64,000 nt of DNA from Acidimicrobiaceae bacterium (GTDB lineage Bacteria > Actinomycetota > Acidimicrobiia > Acidimicrobiales > UBA8592): positions 26,076 to 90,075 of the forward strand of contig PAQG01000048.1 of NCBI GenBank assembly GCA_002709645.1. Direction: 5' to 3'. Every line of letters starts with the position of its first letter. Position 1 is the stretch's first letter. Shown here in pieces: positions 35,538 to 43,320 of the stretch. Position numbers and translations under genes: made by a program. The notes under the pieces are model-generated. The model had not been told where the DNA came from, ran no database searches, and saw nothing but the letters and a program-made list of their open reading frames with translations.

Positions 35538-36257
35538 GTGTCTTTCTTCGAAAACGATAATGCAAAGATCTACTACGAACGGGAAGGAGAAGGACCCGCT
35601 GTCTTCCTCCTTGCACCAGGAGGAATGCGCTCCGCTAATGCCCTTTGGTCAAATATGCCTTGGAATCCTCGAGAATCACTCATAGAAAAATTTGAACTAA
35701 TTGGGATGGATCAACGTAACGCAGGACAATCAGAAGCTCCGATCACAACTAAAGATAATTGGCAGACATACATCAATGACCAGATTGCTCTTCTGGACTA
35801 TCTGCAGATTGATAAATGCCATCTGCTCGGAATGTGTATCGGAGGGCCGTTCATTGCCGGTTTGTTAAAGGCCGCACCTGAACGTTTTCTCTCAGCTGTC
35901 ATACTCCAACCTGTCGGAATAGAAGATAATCGACAAGCACTTTATGACATGTACGACAACTGGGCTGAAGATCTTAAAAAGGACAACGAAACCGTGGAAA
36001 CCGAAGCTATTGCCCAATTGAGAGACAACATGTGGAGCGGCGATTTCTTACTTACGGCTTCTAAAGAAGATGTCGCACAATTTCAGACACCGATACTGCT
36101 CTTCATGGGAGATGACCTCTATCACCCACAGGGTATCTCAAGAGAAATCGCACATCTTGCGCCCAATGTCACACTTGTAGAGAAATGGAAAAACTCAGAG
36201 ATCCTTGATAGGACGAATGAAACTATTCACTCCTTCCTGATAGAACATTCACACTAA
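35538..36257 (+). CDS. Alpha/beta hydrolase with Cys at the nucleophile position
   Basis: A 239-residue alpha/beta hydrolase. The oxyanion region is 'LLAPGGMRS', the strand-4 loop 'GMDQRNAGQSEAP', and the nucleophile elbow 'HLLGMCIGGPF' has Cys at residue 100 where most relatives have Ser. 'LLFMGDDLYHP' holds the probable acid. The His of the triad is not certain: the usual C-terminal segment near 'NETIHSFLIEHSH' offers candidates. Dienelactone hydrolase-like enzymes also use Cys. GGGAGGT is 5 nt before the GTG start. Substrate unknown. Confidence 0.83.
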   Translation: MSFFENDNAKIYYEREGEGPAVFLLAPGGMRSANALWSNMPWNPRESLIEKFELIGMDQRNAGQSEAPITTKDNWQTYINDQIALLDYLQIDKCHLLGMCIGGPFIAGLLKAAPERFLSAVILQPVGIEDNRQALYDMYDNWAEDLKKDNETVETEAIAQLRDNMWSGDFLLTASKEDVAQFQTPILLFMGDDLYHPQGISREIAHLAPNVTLVEKWKNSEILDRTNETIHSFLIEHSH

Positions 36258-36295
36258 AAGAAAACTGTTCACAAGTATTCAGCGCTTGAGAATTA

Positions 36296-36666
36296 GGTGA
36301 GTTGGCCTATAGGCGGGGTTCTGTTTGGGTAATCGTTTCCAACCAATCCCTTGATGGTCATCCATCTATGCGGCCCACCTGGGAACTGTCGCCATTTCTA
36401 ACGACTGGGATGAACAACCCATGTTCCACACTTGGCCTTGCTCCTAGTGGAGGTTACCTAGCCACCTAGATCGCTCTAAATGCTGGTGTGCTCTTACCAC
36501 ACCGTTTCACCCTTACCTGTACCAAATACATGGCCATCGGCGGTTTACTTTCTGCTGCCCTTATCGATAGATCGCTCCATCCTGACTCTCGCCAGCACTC
36601 TGTTCATAGGAGCCCCGACCTTCCTCAACATAACAAGTTATGCTGCGACCAACCGGCCAACTCACC
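36296..36666 (-). ncRNA. rnpB: RNase P RNA (type A)
   Basis: The minus strand shows the universal RNase P RNA core: GAGGAAGGTCGGGGCTCC near the 5' end, and ACAGAACCCCGCCTATAGG near the 3' end. The closing P1 helix is a perfect 12-bp pairing of GGTGAGTTGGCC (36655-36666, 5' end of the RNA) with GGCCAACTCACC (36296-36307). About 371 nt. It is the catalytic part of the enzyme that matures tRNA 5' ends. Short open frames across this region are chance. The 182 nt between rnpB and the next gene, and the 38 nt on the other side, hold nothing else I can name. Confidence 0.95.
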
Positions 36667-36848
36667 ATCCTTAAGTCTGACGATATTTTTGCAAAAGAAC
36701 AACCTCTTAAGAAAAAGGTGACCAAATCATTCTTTTTACCAAAAAATGAAAAGAAATTCCGTTCAAAGTTATACCAAGCCTGCAGAAGTGCTAATTTCAT
36801 ACATAGATTGTTTTTGCACAGACCAATTTAAGATTAGGAGAATATCTT

Positions 36849-37430
36849 ATGACTGCACCAGAAGACCTAACCGTCGCTAATTTTGGCCCATTACTAGCAT
36901 TAGTAGGAACATGGGAAGGGCATGGAGGAGTTGATTTCTCCTACCACAATGAAGAGGAAGAAACTGGCGACACTAATTACTTTGAAAGAGTCAGTTTTTC
37001 AACATTTGGACCAGTAGATAATGGAAACCAGCATCTTTACGGGCTTGACTATCGAATGGCGGCATGGCGTTCAACCGAATTGGACCAAGACCCATTCCAC
37101 ACTGAAGTTGGATATTGGCTATATGACCCTGCGGAAAAGCAGATCATGCGATGCTTCATGGTGCCTAGAGGAACAGTTGTTATAGCAGGCGGCACTTGCG
37201 AACCTGAAGCTACTTCGTTCAATATGGCTGCTGAACTAGGTTCCACGAACTATGGGATTCTAGAGAACAAATATCTATCCGGAAATGCTTCAACGGTTGA
37301 ATATACGCTTAGCATCACAATCGGTGACGATGAATGGACTTATGAATCAGATTCAGTCCTTAAAATGGCTATTCAAGATGACTTACTTCACCACACAGAC
37401 AGAAACACTTTAAAAAAAGTAGCTGACTAG
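36849..37430 (+). CDS. Nitrobindin-like heme-binding beta-barrel (FABP-like) protein
   Basis: A 193-residue all-beta protein. The N-terminal 'ALVGTWEGHGGVDF' is the diagnostic GxWxGxG of the nitrobindin/THAP4-like barrel, and 'LLHHTDRNTLKKV' at the C-terminus offers the candidate heme-ligand His. The central part is larger than in mycobacterial nitrobindin, as in the broader FABP-family group. Heme or other hydrophobic ligand binding is inferred from the fold. TAGGAG is 9 nt before the ATG. Confidence 0.75.
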   Translation: MTAPEDLTVANFGPLLALVGTWEGHGGVDFSYHNEEEETGDTNYFERVSFSTFGPVDNGNQHLYGLDYRMAAWRSTELDQDPFHTEVGYWLYDPAEKQIMRCFMVPRGTVVIAGGTCEPEATSFNMAAELGSTNYGILENKYLSGNASTVEYTLSITIGDDEWTYESDSVLKMAIQDDLLHHTDRNTLKKVAD

Positions 37431-37456
37431 TTTCAGAATAGACCGCTATGTCAACC

Positions 37457-37487
37457 GTTAGGAAGTCAACTTGATTGGACTTCTAAC
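37457..37487. repeat. Imperfect inverted repeat before trpD
   Basis: GTTAGGAAGTC and GACTTCTAAC pair over 10 bp with one bulged G, around a 10-nt loop. There is no T run, so it is not a typical intrinsic terminator. It lies 27 nt after the barrel-protein stop and 22 nt before the trpD ATG and could be a protein-binding site or an RNA hairpin ahead of trpD. Confidence 0.5.
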
Positions 37488-37509
37488 ACGACAACGACAT
37501 ACTTACTAA

Positions 37510-38559
37510 ATGACTGAAAAAGCTTTCAAGAATCTATCTAGCTTGACTGCTGAAATTTTGGCTGGGCGTGATCTAGATGAAAATACTGCTGAAGCAATTC
37601 TAATTTCAGTGCTAAAAGGAGAAGTAGTTGATGCGGAACTGGCAGACTTACTCCTAGCACTTAATAAAAAAGGTGAAACAATTAATGAAATTACGGGATT
37701 CGTTCGCGCAATGCGATCCTCCTGTATCCGAATCAATTGCCCACCAGAAACTATTGATCTTGTCGGAGCGGGTGGGTCAGAAATGGGACGAAAAGCTGCA
37801 TTGAATGTCTCAACGATGGCTTCCTTTGTTGCAGCTGGCGCAGGAGCTAAAGTATGTAAGCACGGTAACCGCAAAGCCTCATCAACTTCTGGTTCTTTTG
37901 ACTTGTTAGATGAATTATCAGTCACAACTGACTTAGGGGCAGATCAAGTAGAAAAGTGTGTTAATGAAATCGGACTCGGATTCGCTTTCGCAAGAGTTTT
38001 CCATCCCGCAATGCGCTTCGCAGGGACTGTCAGAGCGCAGTTAGGAGTCCCAACAGTTTTTAATATACTTGGGCCCTTATCTCATCCTGGTTTCCTTGTA
38101 AGGCAAGTAGTTGGAGTCCCATCAATTGATCGAGGAAAACAAATGGCGCAGGTCCTCCAGAACACTGGAACTCAATTCGCTATAGTAGTCACAGGTGATA
38201 GAGGCCTAGATGAATTTTCTACAACCGGTCCGAACATCATCCACACAGTAACCCCCAACGAAATTGCTTCTTCAGAATTTTCACCAGAGGAGGCTGGTAT
38301 TAAAAAAGTGGAACCAGAGGAACTCTTTGGTGGAAGCCCATTAGCGAATGCAAAAATAACTCATGAAGTTCTAGATGGAGAAATAGGTCCCAAAAGTGAC
38401 ATAATTCTTTTAAACGCAGCAGCCGGACTAGTTGTGGCTGGGATAGCTGAAAATCTTGTTGACGGCATAGAACGGTCTCGCGCCTCAATAGCTTCAGGCG
38501 CAGCAAAAAAGTGCCTAACAGAACTAGTTGCTTTTACAAGATCGTTAGGTGAGAAATGA
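37510..38559 (+). CDS. trpD: Anthranilate phosphoribosyltransferase
   Basis: A 349-residue enzyme joining anthranilate and PRPP in tryptophan synthesis. The PRPP-binding glycine loop is 'LVGAGGSEMGRKAALNVSTMA' (cited as GAGGSEMG), followed by 'KVCKHGNRKASSTSGSFDLLDEL' with the invariant KHGNR, 'FHPAMR' and 'RTVFNILGPLSHPG' region as 'VFNILGPLSHP'. 'TGDRGLDEFSTTGP' is the second substrate loop. No other trp genes are nearby. Its last 4 nt overlap the start of a small zinc-ribbon gene (ATGA), indicating coupled translation. Confidence 0.93.
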   Translation: MTEKAFKNLSSLTAEILAGRDLDENTAEAILISVLKGEVVDAELADLLLALNKKGETINEITGFVRAMRSSCIRINCPPETIDLVGAGGSEMGRKAALNVSTMASFVAAGAGAKVCKHGNRKASSTSGSFDLLDELSVTTDLGADQVEKCVNEIGLGFAFARVFHPAMRFAGTVRAQLGVPTVFNILGPLSHPGFLVRQVVGVPSIDRGKQMAQVLQNTGTQFAIVVTGDRGLDEFSTTGPNIIHTVTPNEIASSEFSPEEAGIKKVEPEELFGGSPLANAKITHEVLDGEIGPKSDIILLNAAAGLVVAGIAENLVDGIERSRASIASGAAKKCLTELVAFTRSLGEK

Positions 38560-38765
38560 ACGAAACGATTCGCTACAGATGTAACGCGTGTGGCAACCTA
38601 ACACGCTTTGATGTTGTACGTTTCCAAAGAACAACTGAATTTCATCATTTTACTACCGCTGGAAAATTAAATGTTGAGGACCAAAAGGTGCTCGAAGAAT
38701 CAATTGAATCTGTTGCATGTCGATGGTGTGAAAGTGGAGTTGATGTTGTAGAGATGCGACAATAA
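38556..38765 (+). CDS. Small Cys-pair (zinc-ribbon-like) protein
   Basis: 69 residues with 'RCNACGNLTRFDVV' and 'ACRWCESGVDVVEM', two CxxC pairs 40 residues apart that probably bind one zinc. The middle has 'RTTEFHHFTTAGKL'. The ATG overlaps the trpD stop by 4 nt, so the protein is made with TrpD. No characterised family was recognised. The strict coupling supports it being a real gene. Confidence 0.7.
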   Translation: MNETIRYRCNACGNLTRFDVVRFQRTTEFHHFTTAGKLNVEDQKVLEESIESVACRWCESGVDVVEMRQ

Positions 38766-38809
38766 ATACGAAAATTAAAGTTAACAACCTTCGGTAGCAA
38801 TAAACGTCT

Positions 38810-38837
38810 TTGTATTGTCATACCCCTAATTTATATT
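38810..38837 (+). promoter_or_regulatory. Candidate promoter, possibly leaderless
   Basis: TTGTAT (38810-38815) and TATATT (38832-38837) are separated by 16 nt. The predicted transcription start falls at or next to the ATG at 38845, and no Shine-Dalgarno sequence precedes that ATG, so the mRNA may be leaderless. The region is very AT-rich, so chance matches are likely. Confidence 0.4.
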
Positions 38838-38844
38838 TATTCTT

Positions 38845-39060
38845 ATGAGAGAAAATTATTTATCAGTTGACTGTGAATCATGCCCGCTTTTAGAAACAAC
38901 AGCCTGCGAAGATTGTTTAGTTACTTTTATTTGTGACCGAGACCCTCGTGCTGCAGTCGTAATTAGCTTAGACGAATGGCGTTCAATGAAATCAATGACG
39001 AAAGCCGGTTTGCTTCCTGAACTTCGAAACCCCGTTATAACTATTCAAAAATCTCGTTAA
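38845..39060 (+). CDS. Small Cys-rich protein
   Basis: 71 residues with six Cys: 'CESCPLLETTACEDCLVTFIC' (cited in part as CESCPLL and CEDCLVTFIC). These are followed by 'DRDPRAAVVISLDEWRSM' and a short basic end. The N-terminal CxxC pairs suggest a metal site. No known function was recognised. It sits between trpD and queG with its own likely promoter and a clean ATG. Confidence 0.68.
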   Translation: MRENYLSVDCESCPLLETTACEDCLVTFICDRDPRAAVVISLDEWRSMKSMTKAGLLPELRNPVITIQKSR

Positions 39061-39109
39061 ATAACTTGCAGTAGTTCCATATAGCTTGAACATCTGCGAC
39101 TATTAAGAG

Positions 39110-40261
39110 GTGTCATCTCCTCCATCTCTAAAAGAAATCCAAGGTATCGGATTGCGTAATGGTCTTGATTCTATTGGTATAGCAAAAGCAGAGATATTTG
39201 AATCAACCTTAAAAGACCTCCAACATAGAAAGTCGCAGAACCTTCATGCAGGAATGTCATTCACCTATAGAAATCCAAAGAGATCCGCAAACCCCAAAAA
39301 AACAATGCCAGAAGGGCAGTCATTGATTGTCGGGGCGAAGTCCTATTGGCAACCTCCGCCAGAATCAGCTAAATCTTCAGAACCTATGGGGAGAGTGGCC
39401 CTCTACGCACAACAAGATCATTACCAGATGCTTCGGGTAGGGCTAGAGGCTATGGCTAACGAACTAATCAAAGCTGGATTCAAAGCAAGCGTTCTAGTTG
39501 ACGATAATGCATTAGTAGACAGAGAAGCAGCATATCGTGCCGGTATCGGTTGGTACGGGAAAAATGCAAATATCCTTATTCCGAAACGAGGTAGCTGGTT
39601 TGTCCTTGGGTCCATTCTCACAAATGCTGCCTACGAACCTAACGAACCGGTAGACGATGGCTGTGGAACATGCACGAAATGCATTACTTCTTGCCCAACA
39701 CAAGCAATTATCTCTCCAGGTGTATTGGATGCAAATAAGTGCTTGGCATGGTTAGTTCAAGCAGAAGGAGATTTTCCTATAGAATTCAGATCTGCATTAG
39801 GGGATAGAATTTACGGATGCGATGACTGTCAAGAAATATGTCCGACAAATAGATTTGAAGAGAGATTGCAGCAAGCAAACAAAGAAGCCTCTGATAAGAG
39901 CTTTGTTTCAATATATGAAATTCTTGAGAGTAATAACGAACATCTGCTATCAAAATACGGCCAATGGTATATACCCAAGCGGGACCCAAGATACCTGAGA
40001 AGAAATGCATTAGTTGTACTTGGGAATAGCAAAACTCCTCCAACTCCAAGAACAGTTAAACTGATTAAGAGATGGTTAGCCGACGACGATGAAATGCTTC
40101 GCGCCCACACCGTTTGGGCAGCAAAGAAATTAGGTCTCAAAAGATTCCTTACCGCATTAGAAAATGATCCATCCCCTTCGGTTCAAAGGGAACTTTCACA
40201 TGAGGAACAATCAAATCATGATGATGGAACTAAGGAAAATAAATTAGTCTGGTCGGATTAA
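39110..40261 (+). CDS. queG: Epoxyqueuosine reductase
   Basis: A 383-residue cobalamin- and Fe-S-dependent enzyme performing the last step of queuosine synthesis on tRNA. The N-terminal half has the cobalamin/substrate region 'VDREAAYRAGIGWYGKNANIL'. Two 4Fe-4S clusters are shown by 'CGTCTKCITSCPTQAI' and 'YGCDDCQEICPTNR'. A C-terminal HEAT-like segment ('KRWLADDDEMLRAHTVWAAKKLG', cited as DDDEMLRAHTVWAAKKLG) completes the protein. GTG start after AAGAGG. Its presence implies queuosine modification or salvage, including for the tRNA-Asn at 6667. The pimB' gene starts 4 nt later. Confidence 0.92.
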   Translation: MSSPPSLKEIQGIGLRNGLDSIGIAKAEIFESTLKDLQHRKSQNLHAGMSFTYRNPKRSANPKKTMPEGQSLIVGAKSYWQPPPESAKSSEPMGRVALYAQQDHYQMLRVGLEAMANELIKAGFKASVLVDDNALVDREAAYRAGIGWYGKNANILIPKRGSWFVLGSILTNAAYEPNEPVDDGCGTCTKCITSCPTQAIISPGVLDANKCLAWLVQAEGDFPIEFRSALGDRIYGCDDCQEICPTNRFEERLQQANKEASDKSFVSIYEILESNNEHLLSKYGQWYIPKRDPRYLRRNALVVLGNSKTPPTPRTVKLIKRWLADDDEMLRAHTVWAAKKLGLKRFLTALENDPSPSVQRELSHEEQSNHDDGTKENKLVWSD

Positions 40262-40265
40262 CACT

Positions 40266-41405
40266 ATGAAACACCTACTCGTAACAAATGATTATCCACC
40301 CAAAATAGGGGGAATTCAATCATACTTATGGGAAATATACCGGAGGCTTCCTCAAGACGAAGTGACAGTGTTGTGTACACCGTATGAAGATTCTGAACAA
40401 TTTGACTCAAAACAAACCCACAGGATTATTCGAACAAAACAGAAAGTTCTCCTTCCAACACCCAACTTAGCTAAAGAAATTCAAGCCCTAGTGTCAAAAT
40501 ACCAGATTGATCTAGTGATGTTTGACCCTGCTGTACCTGTTGGCATATTAGGTCCAAGGATCGGGTCACCGTATGGAGTGATACTCCATGGTGCAGAGGT
40601 AACAATACCTGGAAGAATACCTATCCTAAAGGAATTTCTGAAGAAGGTTTTGCGTGGGTCAGAATTGGTTATTACAGCAGGGGAGTATTCAACTCTCGAA
40701 GCTGAACGTGCAGCAGGATGTGAGCTTCCAGTTTCAATCGTCCCTCCAGGTGTTGACATTGAACGATTCAAACCACTTTCGTATAAAGAAAGAAATGAAA
40801 TTCGAAAAATTTATAATCTCAAAGAAGAAGACGAAGTGGTGCTTACCCTTAGTCGTCTGGTCCCCAGAAAAGGAATGGATGTTTTGATACGAGCCTGCTC
40901 CATGCTGAAGGAGAAACGGCCAAACCTTAAATTACTTATAGCTGGGACAGGAAGAGATAAAGCAAGATTAGAAAAAATTGCTAAGGAAACAAACGCACCA
41001 GTTCAATTCCTCGCCCATGTCCCTGATCAGGCGGTCCCATCACTCTATGGAATGGCAGACATCTTTTCCATGCTCTGTAGAGTCCGATGGGGAGGATTAG
41101 AACAAGAAGGATTCGGTATCGTCTTCCTAGAAGCAGCAGCTACAGGAGTTCCACAAATTGCAGGACAAAGTGGCGGAGCTTCTGAGGCAGTTTCCGAAGA
41201 TGGAACAGGAAAAATCGTACAAAATCCAAAGAATATTCAAGAAATTATAGAAAAAATTGAATCAATTTTAGATAACCGAGAGCAAAGCGCTGCTATGGGG
41301 AGAACCTCTAGAGATAGAGCAACCAGCCAGTTCTCGTATGCAATCCTCGCTCAGAAATTTCATCAAGCATTAGTTAAGACCATCAACGGATTAAAGGAAA
41401 ATTAA
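40266..41405 (+). CDS. pimB: GT4 glycosyltransferase, PimB'-like (PI mannosyltransferase)
   Basis: A 379-residue GT-B glycosyltransferase. The N-terminus 'LLVTNDYPPKIGGIQSYLWE' and 'LSRLVPRKGMDVLIRA', 'CRVRWGGLEQEGFGIVFLEAAATG' (cited as EGFGIVFLEA) and 'AGQSGGASEAV' match the mycobacterial/corynebacterial PimB' enzyme. That enzyme adds the second mannose to phosphatidylinositol from GDP-mannose at the inner membrane face. The EX7E donor motif is 'EGFGIVFLE'. It leads a group (membrane protein, SRPBCC, ROK kinase) with the same relatives near PimB' in other actinobacteria. The next gene starts immediately at the stop. Confidence 0.85.
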   Translation: MKHLLVTNDYPPKIGGIQSYLWEIYRRLPQDEVTVLCTPYEDSEQFDSKQTHRIIRTKQKVLLPTPNLAKEIQALVSKYQIDLVMFDPAVPVGILGPRIGSPYGVILHGAEVTIPGRIPILKEFLKKVLRGSELVITAGEYSTLEAERAAGCELPVSIVPPGVDIERFKPLSYKERNEIRKIYNLKEEDEVVLTLSRLVPRKGMDVLIRACSMLKEKRPNLKLLIAGTGRDKARLEKIAKETNAPVQFLAHVPDQAVPSLYGMADIFSMLCRVRWGGLEQEGFGIVFLEAAATGVPQIAGQSGGASEAVSEDGTGKIVQNPKNIQEIIEKIESILDNREQSAAMGRTSRDRATSQFSYAILAQKFHQALVKTINGLKEN

Positions 41406-41831
41406 GTGGGCAGAAACACTGATAAAACCTCCTATAGTTATCCTGTTATTTCTGTAGCAGGGACGTCCCTGCTAGCAACTGTCGGGCTCTTAGCAATTTT
41501 CATTTCCCAACTAGAAACTCTCTACGTAATTGTATCTTTGAGCTTATTCTCAATCGGTCTTATGACAGCATTAAGGGCATTTGGAATTTCACTTACCCGA
41601 AGCAGATATGAAATTATCACTACAAGTGACTTGATCCTCCTACCGAAACATACTGGAAGAAAAGAAAAGGCCGGACTGTACGGGTCATTAATAATCCAAG
41701 TTGTCATTAGCATTTTCTTTGCAGCGACACAATCAAGCACAAACTTCGCTTTCGGTATCCTCGCATCTCTCTTCGCGCTTGGTAATCTCAATATGTGGGC
41801 TATTCTCAATGGCACATTTAATAAAAAGTAA
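41406..41831 (+). CDS. Membrane protein, function unknown
   Basis: 141 residues with four predicted membrane helices: 'VISVAGTSLLATVGLLAIFI', 'LYVIVSLSLFSIGLMTALRA', 'LIIQVVISIFFAA' and 'FAFGILASLFALGNLNMWAI'. A basic loop ('TRSRYEIITTSDLILLPKHTGRKEK', abbreviated LLPKHTGRKEK) lies between helices 2 and 3. GTG start directly after the pimB' stop with no gap. Context suggests a role in envelope lipid glycosylation, but no family was recognised. Confidence 0.7.
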   Translation: MGRNTDKTSYSYPVISVAGTSLLATVGLLAIFISQLETLYVIVSLSLFSIGLMTALRAFGISLTRSRYEIITTSDLILLPKHTGRKEKAGLYGSLIIQVVISIFFAATQSSTNFAFGILASLFALGNLNMWAILNGTFNKK

Positions 41832-41858
41832 AGAAATTCATAGACAAAGGTGATGCCA

Positions 41859-42311
41859 ATGAGCGATCACGCAACACAAAGAAGAATAATAAATGCGAAC
41901 CCTCAACAATGCTTTGATGTAGTTACTGACTTTGAACGCTATCCGGAGTGGGTTTCCGACGTTAAATCAGCAACCATTATTGAACGCGATGAACTGGGGC
42001 GCGGCGGGGATGTTACATTCCGAGCAGCAGCAATGGGTAGAAGTACCACTTATACCCTTCGTTACTATTACGGAAGCAACCCACTTCGTCTGGCTTGGAG
42101 GCAGACAGAGGGCGACATCACTCGAAAGATAGAAGGTGAATATGAGTTCGCCCCCATAGATGGAGGGGCTAAGACAGAAGTGGCATACCACCTGGCAGCG
42201 GACTTAGCGATACTTATCCCAGGATTTGTCAAACGTCGAGCAGAGTCAAGAATCGTGCGTGCTGCACTTGAAGATCTTAGTTCAAGAGTTGAAACAGTTT
42301 TCGCCTCCTAA
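41859..42311 (+). CDS. SRPBCC (START-like) lipid-binding protein
   Basis: A 150-residue helix-grip protein. It has 'RRIINANPQQCFDVVTDFERYPEWVSDVKSA' at the start (cited as FDVVTDFERYPEWV), 'DITRKIEGEYEF' in the middle and a C-terminal helix 'VKRRAESRIVRAALEDLSSRVE' (cited as RAALEDLSSRVE). This is the coenzyme Q-binding/polyketide-cyclase-like group that carries hydrophobic ligands. Homologues lie near pimB' in mycobacteria. The start at 41859 is preferred since AAAGGTGAT is well placed; GTG 41850 and ATG 41853 are alternatives. Confidence 0.82.
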   Translation: MSDHATQRRIINANPQQCFDVVTDFERYPEWVSDVKSATIIERDELGRGGDVTFRAAAMGRSTTYTLRYYYGSNPLRLAWRQTEGDITRKIEGEYEFAPIDGGAKTEVAYHLAADLAILIPGFVKRRAESRIVRAALEDLSSRVETVFAS

Positions 42312-43263
42312 AAAATCGGATCCTCTCTCCGCTGGCTTCGACATAGGGGGAACCAATATCCGTGGTTTAGCTCTAGGCAATGATGGGGAACTAACTGAAC
42401 TGCACCAGAGAAGACATTTTGGTGACCTCAAATCAATCGTAGATTCGATAGTTGAAATCTCAATGCAGATAGAAACAACGACTAACAAAAAAATAAGAAA
42501 CATCGGTATCGGTTGCGCAGGACTTGTTGATTCAAATGGGGTCGTAAAAACCTCACCAAATATACAAGCCATAGAGAATTTTCCTTTACGAACAGATGTT
42601 GAAGAGAAAATGCAGATACCAGTGGTCGTTGAAAATGATGCTAATTGTGCTGCCTGGGCGGAAGCCAAACTAGGTGCAGCGCAAGGCAGGAACAATGCGA
42701 TTGTCGTTTCATTTGGAACAGGCATAGGAGCAGGAATACTCCTTAATGGGGAATTACAAAAAGGAGCATCAGGTTATGCAGGAGAGATTGGACATATGGT
42801 CATTGAGAAAGAAGGGCTTCCATGTCCATGCGGGAAACGGGGATGCTGGGAACAATATGCTTCAGGGTCAGCGCTGGGAAGAATTGCCAATGAAATGCTA
42901 AATGAAAAAACAATTACAAAAATGAAAACGAATACAGATTTTCAAAATACATTGATAACAAGTGAACAAATAGGCATTGCCGCACAGGAAAATCATCCAG
43001 AAGCTATCCGCGTCATTAAGGCATACAGCGAACAAGTTGCGATTGGGCTTGGAAATTTAACAAAAGCCCTAGATCCAGAAGTAATTATCCTAGGAGGAGC
43101 TATAACTGCAATAGGAGAACCTCTGCTGCAACCTATTAAGAAAAGTTATGCCGAAATAGCAGCTTCCGAATCAGATTCCGCGAATGTAGAAATACTGTTA
43201 GCGCGTTTCGGAAATAAGGCTGGATCTATAGGCGCAGCTATATTTGCTAATCAAATTCTCTAG
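42289..43263 (+). CDS. ROK-family glucokinase-like sugar kinase
   Basis: A sugar kinase of about 324 residues. The ATP site is 'AGFDIGGTNIRGLALG', the catalytic Asp lies in 'VVVENDANCAAWAE', and the ROK zinc site is 'CPCGKRGCWEQYASGSAL'. 'ALDPEVIILGGAI' is the second adenosine motif. It likely phosphorylates glucose with ATP or polyphosphate. No ATG or well-placed GTG precedes the conserved core: the likely start is TTG at 42289 (overlapping the SRPBCC gene by 23 nt), with other TTG/GTG codons at 42226-42268. The start is uncertain; the product is not. Confidence 0.88.
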   Translation: MKQFSPPKKSDPLSAGFDIGGTNIRGLALGNDGELTELHQRRHFGDLKSIVDSIVEISMQIETTTNKKIRNIGIGCAGLVDSNGVVKTSPNIQAIENFPLRTDVEEKMQIPVVVENDANCAAWAEAKLGAAQGRNNAIVVSFGTGIGAGILLNGELQKGASGYAGEIGHMVIEKEGLPCPCGKRGCWEQYASGSALGRIANEMLNEKTITKMKTNTDFQNTLITSEQIGIAAQENHPEAIRVIKAYSEQVAIGLGNLTKALDPEVIILGGAITAIGEPLLQPIKKSYAEIAASESDSANVEILLARFGNKAGSIGAAIFANQIL

Positions 43264-43320
43264 TGCTTACCTATGAGATCGCAAAAGGTACATGTCCCAT
43301 AGCGAGAAAGCGGTTACCCT

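Noticed and set aside
36480..36831. Short open frames on both strands in the 36.5-36.8 kb region
   Set aside because: They lie across the RNase P RNA and its flank, overlap each other and have no protein character.
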